NCBI GenBank assembly: GCA_014529385.2
Contig: CM043971.1
Span: 97,990,485-98,054,484, forward strand
Length of the DNA stretch: 64,000 bases
Direction of reading: 5' to 3'
From: Adiantum capillus-veneris
Lineage: Eukaryota; Streptophyta; Polypodiopsida; Polypodiales; Pteridaceae
In this document: in pieces, positions 22,176 to 33,166 of the stretch
How positions within the stretch are numbered: position 1 is the first letter of the stretch
How the letters are laid out: each line of letters begins with the position of its first letter
Made by a program: the position numbers and the translations under genes
Notes under the pieces: model-generated
Seen by the model: the letters and a program-made list of their open reading frames with translations, nothing else
Databases searched by the model: none
Told to the model about the DNA's origin: nothing

Positions 22176-24447
22176 TCAATCATGAAACTCCACTTTTCTT
22201 TTTTCTTGAGAGGATTCTGCATCCTTAGAGACCCTTTTCCTTTTGTGTTCAGAAGGGGGTGAAAGTTCAGGAGTGGGTGGTGGTGGTGACTTGGGCTCCT
22301 CAGGGCTTGGCACGGGTGACTTGGCATGGGTTGGTGCTTTGGGCTTCTTAGGAGTGGCTGGCTTGGGTGACTTGGAAACCTTCTTTGGCAACATGAATGG
22401 TAGCTTGAAAGGTGAGCTAGGTGCCTCCCCCTTACTGTTCTTAAGTGTATGACGCTTTTGAACCTTGAATTTCAATGGTGAGTGGAATGGATGGCCCTTT
22501 GTATCTGCTCTTTTTTCTGCAGGGCTCTTCTTCTTGGTGGGACTCTTCCCCTTGGTAGTCTTCTTGGTGGGACTCTTCCCCTTGGCAGGGATCTTCTTCT
22601 TGGTGGGACTCTTCCCCTTGGCAGGACTCTTCTTGGCATGGATCTTCTTTGTAGGACGCTTCTTGTGATCCTTTTTCTTTGTATGGATCTTCTTTGCATG
22701 ACTTTTCTTCTTCTGATCCAGTTTCTTTGCATCCAAACCTTTGGTGGCTCTATGTTTCTTTGGTGGCAAAGGAGATTCTAGATCATTTGGATTTATTGAT
22801 CTTTCCAAAACCATAGAAATAGCCTTCTCTCTCACCCACGTGACCCAAGACTCTGGATAGTCAAGCAACTGAAAAAATAGAAAAAGGAATTAAAGGACAT
22901 GAGTACATACATACATAGTTAAGACATCAAAATAAATACATGAGCCACACACTTACAGTGAGTGTAGTCATCCGGCACCCTCACTCAAGATATCTCCATG
23001 CATTGGCAAGCACCCTCCATCCACAAGATGTTGAGTCTGTCTGTAAAGGCACTTTTTGATTGTAGTACTTGAAAGCTTCTATATTGTAATCCTTATTTGT
23101 GGTACTCAGGGAGCCAACAATAAGTTTGGCAGCACTGCAAGAAGACATTGAATCAAAAAGCTACTAATAGAAAACAATGGGCCATTAAGCATAGATCATA
23201 CTTCATACTTACAGTTTACTTCTCCCATGGATACTTGATAATGAATTCATAAATATAATATCTTTCTCCAAAGGATTGAAGATAATAAAACTCCAATGTC
23301 CTCTACAAAAAATAACAATTACCTAGGAATACCACAAAATGTTAAAAACAACATGTAAGGGGTTAAGATTTACCCTTCAACATAGGGGTATAATATGTAA
23401 TTGCAGGTCAGCATGTTAAAATCTTCAAAAAAACTTGAAAGGGTTCCTTGCTTGTTAAAAAGGCACTGTGTCACTAGATGGTCAAGTATGGAAATTTGCA
23501 TAGCTAGAGCCTCTGGAAGATCCCTCATAAGACATCTGAAAAAGAAAACACAAGCCCCAATGAGCCCCTTGTGCCTGCCTTGCACATGCACTAATAATTA
23601 GCAAAGGAGCAACACATACCTGAGACAGATAAAGAGCACAGTGTCACCAAGCTCAATGTTGGGATTTACAAGCATACTTGTGTCTTGAGGGAATATGTCC
23701 AAGTATGCCTCATTATCTCCAAACAAGGAGACATCCACCACCATTTGGCATGTAACTTTTTCATAAAGAAGAGAGTTGGATGCTCTTAAAATTTTTGCTT
23801 GCTCTTTAAGGATAGCATCCTCTGATATCATGTTTTGCTCCCTCTCAACCTCCTTTCTTGCTTTGATATCCTGGGCCTTTCTTGTCTTATACTCATGTGT
23901 AACATTCTCAATGACAACCGCTGAATCTTTCTGCTGCCTGGAAGGAGGGATATTTAAAATTTGGAAGGCTCTAAGATCCTCACTTGGAATAAGCTCAAGA
24001 GCCTTATCAAACTTGTACCTCAGCCTTGACACAAGCACAAAATCTTTGCTCATAAGTGTGACCCTGTGAGCAAAATGTAGCTGCAATGTAGCTATCATTC
24101 ATAAATTCTATGAGAAAATCCTCAGCAGCTTCCTGAAGGCACATCACAGCTTGAGATTGCCACCTTACTGAGACAAAAGTTTTGATATTCATCATGCTTA
24201 CAAGTCTATCTGATATCTCTTTGAAAACTCTCATGAAAGATAGCTTTGGAATCAGTAGACAAGTAGACTTTTGTGCTTTTCTTATTTCTCTTAAATATTT
24301 GACATGATAATTCAATCTTTTTCTAGCAGTGGGCCTCTGATGAGGTAGTGGAGGCAGTGGTTTCTCTATATCTTTCTCTAAATCATCTTTTTTTGGATCA
24401 GTTGGGGCTTGGTAGACTTTCCTTGTAGTCTGCTTCATCCTTGCCAT
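22176..24447 (-). pseudogene. CENH3/histone-H3-like domain fused to an Ulp1-like (C48) cysteine peptidase and a Lys/Pro-rich tail
   Basis: Five exons joined by GT-AG introns: 24447-23620, 23535-23374, 23302-23213, 23134-22957, 22868-22176; about 650 residues. Residues 1-10 copy the H3 tail (MARMKQTTRK). Residues 42-120 match the H3 fold: REIRKAQKST (53-62), LIPKLSF, a long loop 1, RWQSQAVMCLQEAAED (95-110). After a frameshift near 24080 comes HRVTLMSKDF, closer to CENH3 (RVTLMxKDF) than to H3 (RVTIMPKDI). A charged linker follows. Exon 3 has GGHWSFIIFNP and exon 4 VPLQTDSTSCGW, the His and Gln/Cys sites of Ulp1 peptidases; the usual Asp is Asn (FMNSL). The last exon is a basic tail with KSPTKK-type repeats, resembling linker-histone tails. 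Besides the frameshift, a TGA at 22983-22981 (probably CGA) breaks it. Transposon-encoded by position. Confidence 0.75.
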
Positions 24448-24465
24448 TTGGGTCACAAAACACCT

Positions 24466-25010
24466 CACGACGCGATATCTGGGTCACCCACAATCTACAA
24501 GCTGTAGCTATTGCGCCGTATGTGAAGCAAATGATATTGGGGAGAGACACCAACACGACGCGATAGAAGGGTCACCCACACTCTTGAATGTGTCTGTAGC
24601 ACGTCGTATGTGAAGCTTTGGACCTTTCCAATAAATCAAGGAACAAAACCTGCACGAAGCGATAGCCGGCTCACCCACACTCTAGAACATGCCCGGGTTG
24701 CGTTGTATGTGAAGCCTTTGACCTTTCCATTAAATCAAGGAAGAAGACCTGCACAACGTGATAGCCGGTCCACCCACATCCTAGAACAGGGTAGGTTCGC
24801 GTCGTATGTGAAGTTGTTAAGCCTCGACAATGAATCAATGGACACCTGCACGACGCAATAGGCCGGTCACCCGCATGCTAGAACACATCCGAGTCGCATC
24901 GTATGTAAAGCTGCTGATCTTGGCAATGGGAAGTGAAGGACAACCGCATGACACGATAGCTTGGCCACCCACTATCTAGGACTTGCTCGTATCACGTCGT
25001 ATTCGGCGAG
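24466..25010. repeat. Six-unit ~98-bp tandem array with CACGACGCGATA motif
   Basis: Units start at 24466, 24554, 24653, 24752, 24849 and 24947 (spacings 88, 99, 99, 97, 98). Each has CACGACGCGATAGCCGG, then a TCACCCAC box, an AGAAC box, and about 50 bp further on GCGTCGTATGTGAAG, whose GCGTCG core is the inverted partner of CGACGC. Units are diverged by point changes. The array starts 19 bp upstream of the histone-like gene's ATG. Confidence 0.88.
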
Positions 25011-25747
25011 GATGGGTATCTCGGGTTGGTGGAAGAAAGATATTAGAAAGTGCGGATGGCGAGGATGGGTCGATGGAAGGAAGTGCGGGTCATTTAGGAG
25101 GAACGACACGACGCGAATGTGAGGTATGGGGGAAAGTAAAAAATGAGCATGTGAGAGAGCTTTATATACATCCAACCGTCCGTACGACGACCGTTGGAAG
25201 CAGGCCACGTGGCACGTCTGCATGGCTAACACGTGTCCATAACGGTAATATTTTGCATCTTATATAAAGCTTGATCTCGATTTTTATTGGTGTTACACGT
25301 TTACTTGTCCCACACGACGCGAGATATTGCGTTTATTTTACTTCCCCCTACTAGTGCTACGTGTCGCTTGGGTGTGGCTTTGGTGTCTCAAAGTCCCCTC
25401 GTCCCGCATGACGTGTCGGTAAGCGTTTGCAAACGCCGGGTGGGGCCTCTATCGCGTGGTTCGGGCTGCTAGTTGGCAGCTCTGGCACGACGCGATCCAA
25501 GCAGGTTGCACATCCTGGAACCCTCCCCTATCGCTTCGTTTGGGCGTGCTAGTGAGGTTAGAGCCAGTGCCCCGAGCGCTTTGCTCATCATGTAACCCTC
25601 CCCCCTTATCGCTCTATATATCACTTTGGTGCGGATTTCTCGGCCTTCACCCTATGTCTAGGTAGCTTCACAGGTTCGATCTACCATGAACGAAGGTCGG
25701 AAGGAGATTTTGGAGGAGAGTCAAGTGAGAAGCTATTGGTTGCTGTG
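25011..25747. promoter_or_regulatory. Rest of the intergenic region between histone-like gene and gene 3
   Basis: GC-richer than its surroundings. Extra single copies of the CACGACGCGA core occur at about 25108, 25313 and 25486. TATA-like sequences lie at 25163-25168, 25261-25269 (TATATAAAG) and 25615-25621. The position between two genes transcribed away from each other, together with the ~98-bp array, makes this a likely shared control region. The short open frames here are not supported as genes. Confidence 0.5.
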
Positions 25748-27275
25748 ATGGATGGTGGTGACATGGAAGTGTACACCAAAGCATATGAAATATTCAACCC
25801 TGTGTTTGATCTTGCAGCTTTGTTAGACCATTTGAAGGACTTCTTGTCAGAAGAATTCAAAGAATTTGAAGAGGCAGTTGAAGGCAAGTGTTTGGTTTTA
25901 GATGGCAAGACTTATTGCCATCTAACCGAATTTACTACCAACTCAATTGAGAAAGGCAAAGTAACAAGGAGGTTTAGAAGATTTCCTAAGAAGACTTCCT
26001 TTGTTTGTTCACCTACCATTTCTTGTCAATTACATTTAAAGCCTTGCAACCTTGTTCCAAAAGAAGTTGCCTTTCTTTTCTTTTTGTTCCTTAAAGTTCA
26101 CATGTAAGGCAAAGCTGATGAAGTGAAAGATACAGATGAAGAGGCAACAAAAAAAATGTTTCCACAGTTTTGCAGCTTGAGAAAAGTGAAATTCTAGAAG
26201 AGGAGGAAGTTGATGTTGCAGCTGAGGAGCAGGAGAGTGCAAATTTTGATGTGGCTCAGTTTAGAGCTAGTACTGTCATTGATGAGCCAACAGATGAGGT
26301 AGAGGTGTCTGAAGCTTCCCTTACTATTCTAAACCTTCCCTACTTCTATATCAATGGAAAAGAGTATATCCCTCTCCATCATATCCAGTGTCTGCTTAAT
26401 ATGAGGGAGGACTACTATATTGCAACCATTATTGAAGCTTCTGAGGTGGCCAAAGATTTTACTGACACAGAAGAAGAGTCAAAAGAGGAGTTTTTGGCAC
26501 TTGATCTTCAGACATCCAATAAAGATTTTCTTCCTGCTCCTGATGCACTTGCTCTATGCATGAGAAGTGTGGAAGAGGAGAAACCTTCCCTCAAAGATGA
26601 GGATTTTGAGAAGAGACTTGTTGAGCTTGGCATCCAATCTTTTGGCAGAGACTTTAAGCTGAAAAAATTGGAAAGGAAGTTGACATAAGAGAGATGACCG
26701 GATAATGCAATCTCCTTCAAGAAAAAGTCATTGCCGAAGATGAGTTGCAAAAGGTGATCTCCCTTCTGAATTCTTTCTTTTTTTTTCAAGTTTGTTTTAA
26801 TTACTCATTCTGTCTTGTTTTGTAGATTGAACTCCTTGACAAAGACAATTTTCTTGGGAGAGCTAAAGGCTCGAGAGGGAAAGCAATAGAGGGCTCTTCA
26901 AGAAGGGATGCCTCCTCTGTCATGCACTACATGCCTACATTGGATAGTGCCACTTTCTGTGCTTTTCACATGTAGTATTATGAAGATCCTGAGTTGCCAA
27001 TGTTTGCACTGAAGATATTGTCACTGTTTTTAGGGTACACTCCCCTTCAAATCAATGCAAACAAGATCATGCTACTTGAGAGAGCAGCATCACTTTGAAT
27101 ATTTGGATATGCTGCAGGATTCAATGACTCAAGAGCAGGATACTTTCTTTGCTACTCTAGCTATGCAGCAGCAGCTGAGGAGACAAATGTCAACCTTCTT
27201 GGGGGCTATAAAAGAAGAAAGTTTTTGAGATATAGGGGTGACATGCCTAGAGATATTAAAAAAATCAAAAACTGA
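25748..27275 (+). pseudogene. Unrecognised acidic gene 3 of the DNA transposon
   Basis: Transcribed away from the histone-like gene. Start uncertain; ATG 25748 (MDGGDMEVYTKAYEIFN) is the first plausible one. Pieces: 25748 to about 25960; about 26108-26688, strongly acidic (EILEEEEVDVAAEEQES), reached by a one-base shift in an A8 run near 26150; and a 3' exon from 26826 after TTTTGTAG (IELLDKDNFLGRAKGS) that ends at TGA 27273-27275. In-frame TAG at 26973 and TGA at 27096 interrupt the last exon. The C-terminus is basic (GGYKRRKFLRYRGDMP). I recognise no domain, signal peptide or membrane span. It ends 77 bp from the end of the convergent transposase-like gene. Confidence 0.5.
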
Positions 27276-29277
27276 TGTAAATTTGATAATTTTTTGCACC
27301 AAAATATCTTTTTTGAATTTGGATCTCTTTAGAAAGATTCGGTACAAAGTTTCAAAGTGAATCATTAATCTCCATCTGTGGTTGAGAAGCATGGTTGTTT
27401 GATCTCATCCGTTGTAATTGCCTCCTATAGAACCAATTGAATAATTCCTTTAGTGCATTGCTCCTTCTTTGTCCCCCTCCCTTTCTCGTACATTTGAAAA
27501 AAGAAGTCCTCGCTTGATAGTGAGATTTTTCCATTCCCTGAGTATTCCATGTTGCAAGGGGTCCTTGTTTTGCAAAATATGGTCCTTGCAGGTACAGAAT
27601 ATGCTAAAAATAAAAAAAAAGTTAGTTGAACTCAATAGGATGCAAAGTAAAATACTAGCGAGACTTTAGAAAGTAATTGAGTACTCACCAAGTAATATGT
27701 GATGTCTTTTGCTCCCCAAGCATCTGTAATAGCAGTTATTAAAAGCTTTATTGTCTTTTTAAAGTCATCTGCATAAGTAGCATAGCTAACTTGTTGCCTC
27801 AAAACTTTCAAAAAATTGTCGAGCTTCTTCCACACTTCCATGCGTTTGTTTGCTACATCTGGTCTACTTTTCACATTGGTTGTTATAACACAAAGATCCT
27901 TTCAGCAGTTCCAGATAGCATCAACTTGTTTGTTGTCATGGTTACTTAAAAATATTCTGGCTTTTGCTCCACCCATTGAAACATCTTGCAAAACATCACC
28001 GGTGCCTTTTGAAAGAGTGGGATCTTTTTTTAGATGCACTTAACTACCATGAAAACCCATTTGAGAGAGCAAAGCCTCGCATTTTTCTATGCATTCGTTT
28101 GCAAGTTTAGTTGGCTTAATAGAATATGCATAGTCAAGATGGAGTCGAAGCAATTTGTCCAAGATTCTAATCTCTGCATGCATTGTGCATATATGTACAT
28201 TTTTTAAATCTATTGTTAGAATTGGATCCCAAATCATAGAAGACGATGGGTAGTCGATGACGTTCACACTATTTCTCGATGGGGGTTTTCCAACCTCGTG
28301 TTCTGCAAGCCATCCTTTTGTTCCAGTGCTTGCCATGCAATATAGACATGGATACTTGGTATTGGCACCTCCACATACACCAAACATGCACTTTAATGCT
28401 TTTAGGTCGGCACTCAAGTGCCATTCTACAAAAAAGTCACCCATGCCATCTACACAGAGTTTTTCACCTGCATTTTGGTCCTGTATAATAGAAGAGATAT
28501 TGGTCTGCAAAAACAGCCATTTCAATGTATCATGATTTTCTATTGGTATTTGAGATGCTCAGATCCACCAAAGCTCCATTTCTGATTGAGTTTTGTGGTA
28601 TGGGGAATCAAGCTTACCCTGGCTATAGTCCAATGCTCTATTCATAAGGGATATGGATACTCTTTCCATTTTTTGACATTTTTGAATTTGAGCTTCATCC
28701 AATTCCATAACAAATATAAGTTTTCCTTCACAATCTACTTCTTGCATATTATAGTATCTCACTATAGCAGATTGAACATTTTTTATACTCATCCAAATGT
28801 TATTAAAAACATTATACTCAAAAGAAGATTTTCTTTTTTGTTTTTCATATGGCATCGTTCCTTCTATATGATAGTACTCTCCAAAATGTTCGGATATTTC
28901 TTCGTTTAATAGAGTCCTAACTTTCCCACAATTGTGAGGCCTAGGCAACCCAAAAGCTTTAATCTTGTAATACTTTAAAACCTGAAACCAGATTTTAGAT
29001 ATGGCCATGTAACCCCTTCTACTCACCCCCACTGTGTCACAAACTTCTTGCATTTGAGAAGGTTGGACCAGTAAACCCATATCTTTCAGTAAATTTTGAA
29101 ATACCAATTTCTTCTGAGTTTGATTTTCAGGAAGTTTCAAAAGTTTAAGAATATCACTTTTGTTCATTACCTCATTCAAAAATCTCACCCTTTCTTGAAC
29201 ATTGGACATATCAAATCCTAAAAGACTAGTCACATGTTCTCTAGTAATCTTTAATCTTTTTTTTCTTTGTTTAGAAC

Positions 29278-29281
29278 CTTC
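29278..29281. repeat. Target-site duplication CTTC, left of Tat element
   Basis: Matches 38531-38534. A fifth base T may be shared with the LTR start, so the duplication is 4 or 5 bp. Confidence 0.75.
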
Positions 29282-30840
29282 TGATGGGGGCTTTTCACAA
29301 GCCAAGCTCCCATACCCCTCTTCTCTCGTCCCCACCCCATGAAAACCCCCTCTTAGGGAGGGAGTGATAAAAAGCATTGGAAAAAGTAAGAAAAAAATAA
29401 AGTATGATTATGTAAATATATTAGAAAGGTAAAATAGGCCACCTCATGCCTACGGGGCAGCCCATCTCCACCTTGCCTCCTTTTTCTTCACTGTTGCCCC
29501 GCCGTGTGTCCCTTTTCCTCTCTTCCACTCAAAAGGTCAACCCCCTCTCTCTTCCCCTTGTCTTTTCTCCTTTCTCTCTCCCCTCAAGCTACCCCACCTC
29601 TCACCAATAATGCATTTTAACTCACCAATAATGCACCCTAACTCACATGCAACTTATCCTATCTTCCAAAATAGTATACCCCACCCCCCCTTTCTCTCTC
29701 CTATCATATCCCATGACCCAAATACCCCCCTCTCTCTCTAAAGGGCACCATGTCTCTTGTCTTGTAGCTAAATAACCTTCCCCACACTCACACACACTCA
29801 GTTTCACTGAAAAAGGTGCCCACAGACCCATCCCCACCCGATGGTTACCTGATTTTTCTTGTGTTCACACACATCTGTACACAGATTCACCTCTGAACAC
29901 ACTCCCCTCTCTCCCCTCTTGTAATTACTTTATTCTCCATGTCACCTCTCACTTTTTTCATCAACCCATCTCTCTCTCTTAGTCTCTCTCTCATGAGACT
30001 GCTGTTCTGGCACATATACACACAGCTAGACAAGTGGGGCCCACAGTCACATGGCCTATGTAGATAATGATTTCTTCATTTCTAAATTCTAGAATTTCTC
30101 CCCCCTCCTCCCCTATATAAAGAGGGGTCACCATCACACTGCAGACACACACAACATCACCAAAGAGTACACTATGCACTGTGTGTGCCTAGTGCACACA
30201 CACACACCCACACCATCACCATCACCATCACCGCAATCACCATGCTCGTCTTGAGCATGACCTCTACACCCTTGGGCTATGGAAGATGAAGGGTAGCTAA
30301 ATGAAGGATGATGGTCATAACCCTCGTGCGAGTCTTCGCCATCAGCTCCCACCTATCCGCCATGTGCTCTACCACTCTCTCCCTTCTCATTCCCCTACCC
30401 TATGCTCCCCATTTCATCGCCTTATTCTCTAAATAAAGCTTGAGGTTTTGTGAGTATTTTTTCTTGCAATGTTTTACCCATGTGAGGTGTGTGGAATCGC
30501 TACCTAGTCTTGTGTTTGGAGTGAGCTTGTGTATGTGTGAAGGGTGTGCGGATTTGCCATCCTTCTGCGGTGCCTAAGTACTAAGCCGCTATACCCCCTC
30601 CCTCACTCTCTCTCTCTCTCTCTCTCACTTGATCTCATTTCCCTTCCTCTTCATCATTACTCCCAAGGATCCATCTCTCTTGGATGAAAAATTTGTTATG
30701 GTGGTGTGTTGTTTGCGTCCTAGCCGCTGAAGCTAGGTGGTGCCCCTTGTTTGCTTTACTATGACAGGCACGAGGCGCGCCATTCGGTCCCCGGTGTTTT
30801 AGAGGCCATCGAGGGTTCGGGGTTCGCTTTGCTCCCGTCA
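29282..30840 (+). repeat. 5' LTR of the Tat element
   Basis: TGATGGGGG...CTCCCGTCA ends. Extremely pyrimidine-rich on this strand, with CT and CA microsatellites, a CACCAT repeat near 30212-30235, and a TATA box TATATAAAG at 30114-30122. Highly similar to the 3' LTR. Confidence 0.93.
30114..30122 (+). promoter_or_regulatory. TATA box of the Tat 5' LTR
   Basis: TATATAAAG in CCCCTATATAAAGAGGGG, conserved at 37806-37814 in the other LTR. Confidence 0.7.
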
Positions 30841-30842
30841 TT

Positions 30843-30860
30843 TGGTGCCCCCACTGAGGA
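30843..30860 (+). promoter_or_regulatory. Candidate primer-binding site of the Tat element
   Basis: TGGTGCCCCCACTGAGGA starts two bases after the LTR, the usual position, and would pair with a tRNA ending ...CACCA. I cannot name the tRNA with confidence. Confidence 0.55.
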
Positions 30861-30913
30861 TCTTTTCATGAAATCCTTCAGTTTACAAGACTGAAACCTC
30901 TAAACTATTGTGA

Positions 30914-31379
30914 ATGGATGAATGGCTAGCAGGATTTGCTAACTGGACGATAGAAGAAGAAGAGCTCCAAGCACAACTAGACGAACTCCGCATCTCCATC
31001 GAAGCTCGAGTGCCAGGCATAACGGTAATCGATTTGCAGTGGGAGAGTCAACCAACACGCCAAACCCAGTGGATATACATAGGCCTAGTGCCAAGAAGAA
31101 GAAGGAGAAGGTCAAAACCATGTCCGCAACCTACAACCAACCCACAACAACAAGATGGAAGGAGCTATGTACAATAGAGAATCAACACTATTCTACTTTG
31201 AGAATCAGGTAACTCAAGTCACCGAGGTAATTATCACAGTCAGTTTCCAAGTCGCACCTGATGCTGCAGCACAGATAACGAAAGCATTGGCTCACACTCT
31301 CACTAGAGAAACTAGGGATCTACTGAGTTTGTTTCAGGAAAGAACACCACCCTCTCCTACAAGCTTGGATAGTGACTAA
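30914..31379 (+). pseudogene. Possible ORF upstream of gag in the Tat element
   Basis: Two overlapping short frames (30914-31177, MDEWLAGFANWTIEEEEL; 31155-31379, ending SPTSLDSD) that a single frameshift would join into a protein of about 150 residues with an acidic, coiled-coil-like start and an RRRRRRS basic patch. Ogre-type Tat elements carry an extra ORF before gag, which fits the position. No domain recognised. Confidence 0.4.
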
Positions 31380-31699
31380 GCACCTCTAAGCTTCACATGA
31401 ATCAGTACAACCTACCTTAAGACAAATCACACATACCAACACATGTACGCTCAATCAAGGTAATACTGGACTTGAAGGCTCACTACCAGCACGTCATTGA
31501 CACCATGCTGGGTGGGGAGCGGTTTTTTGAGGTTCTGGCATCAGATCAGCCATTTGTCTTACCTTTGGTACAAGGCAATGTACCGTTTGAAGTTTTAATC
31601 TATGTACTAGTATAAGAGGGTATACACGCCTCCTTGTAAAGAAGAAAAAAAACTTTTGCAAGTTAAGCAGTGTGTCTTTCTAGCTCTCTCTCAGTAATC
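31380..31699 (+). other. Spacer between the upstream ORF and gag in the Tat element
   Basis: About 320 bp with no supported gene; ends with a leader to the Gag ATG at 31700. Confidence 0.5.
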
Positions 31700-33166
31700 A
31701 TGGCAAGTGTAGCATTTCCAACATTTAAAGGAAAGAAGGGGGAGGATTTGGTAACAGACTTCCTAGATGACTTTGAAGTAGCATATGTAGTGAGCAACAA
31801 AGATACGGATGAATCCCGGGTTAGAATCTTTAAGCATCTCATGAAGCTAGAAGCTAGATCATGGTACAATGCACTTCCACAAGCAACCAAGGATGACTAG
31901 GAGCCCTTAAAAACCGCTTTTAAGAGGTGCTTTGTGGTAGGTACCACTTTAGAAAAGTTGTGGGACAAGTTGAGAGACTTGAAGCAGGAGGGTCTTTTAG
32001 AATATGCCACCTATGAGTCCAAATTTTTGGATTTGTGGGAACAGTGGGTTGAGTCATTGGCAAGGGGGGAAGCTGCACCCGATTTCCTAAAAAAAGATCG
32101 GTTCACACATGGCTTATGGCCGCTTCTCAAGGAGAAGGTGAAAGGTAGATTCCCGGCTACGTACGAGTTAGCCATTGAGATTGCTCGCCTTAAGGACAAG
32201 AAGCTGCGAATGAAAGCCAAAGAAACCGAGTCAACAGAAGCAGGAACATCGCGTCGACCAGCAACTATGACAACCACCATTCCACCACCACCACCGGCTC
32301 CTGGGGTAAGAGATGACCAACAAGATATGTTGGCCCATATTACTGACCAACTGCAGAATTTGTCTGTTCCCTTAATACAGCAAGGGAGGAGTCAAGAAAG
32401 AGATCAAGACCCTGGAAGAGCACGACGACAAAACAGGGAGTATCACTGCTACAACTGCGGAGAAGACGGTCATGGTATGTACTACTATCCCAAACCACGA
32501 CAAAACTATAATAGAGGAGGTAGGAGGAACCAATTGTCACCCCCTAGAGAAAGAACACCCCCACCCCAAGCACCAGCCCCACCAGCACAAATTCTACATC
32601 CACCCCACACACCACCACAAGCATCCATCCCACCTCTTCCACCAGCACCACCACCTGATCGCCCTGTAAACATCATAAGGCTAGAAGAGAAAGGAAAAGC
32701 CGTAGTAGTGGATCCACCCAGAGCAAAGGAGAGGGACAAGGGTAAGGAGAAGGTAACCTTTTTAGAACCACTTGAAGCCATGACTGTGAAAAGAGCTAGG
32801 AGGGAGAAAGCTACACAATCAGATGATAAGAGAAGCATGAGAGGAGAGACTAGCGAGAGGCCATCCAGGCCACGACGGAAATTGGGCATCACCGACTTCC
32901 AGCTAGGGGAAAGTTCTAAGCCCTATGATCTAACATTGGATGTGGCAGAGCAAGTACCGAAGATTACATGGCCACAGCTGCTACATCTTGTACCTAAAGT
33001 AAGGCGACAATGGTCTAAAATGGTAAGTACAAGACGCTCCAAAACAAAGGTAGCCAGAGAAATTTCGGGATGCAACATGGATGACATCCTTCCAATTGTC
33101 GACGTAAACATAAAGGAAAGAGGGTTGGAAACATCTACATTGATGGAGGTGCACAAATCTGTGTAA
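31700..33166 (+). pseudogene. gag: Gag of the Tat element
   Basis: Starts MASVAFPTFKGKKGEDLV. The capsid (retrotransposon gag) region covers the first ~200 codons (ARSWYNALP, LKTAFKRCF, KLWDKLRDLKQ). TAG at 31898-31900 replaces the expected Trp (DD-stop-EPL). Zinc knuckle CYNCGEDGHGMYYY at about 32447 has Tyr where the last Cys should be, so it is defective. Then comes a very Pro-rich segment and a Lys/Arg-rich one (GKAVVVDPPRAKERDKGKE). Confidence 0.88.

Noticed and set aside
22465-22781. Plus-strand frames of hydrophobic Leu/Gly repeats
   Set aside because: Antisense shadows of the Lys-rich exon of the histone-like gene.
22176-24447. A normal host histone or CENH3 gene, or a host linker-histone gene
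   Set aside because: It lies between the terminal repeats of a transposon inserted in a retrotransposon, is spliced to an Ulp1-like domain, and is damaged.
24466-25010. Centromeric satellite DNA
   Set aside because: Only six diverged ~98-bp units confined to one intergenic region; no higher-order array. A regulatory array is simpler.
24466-25010. CRISPR-like array
   Set aside because: Units are diverged direct repeats without unique spacers, in a plant nuclear context.
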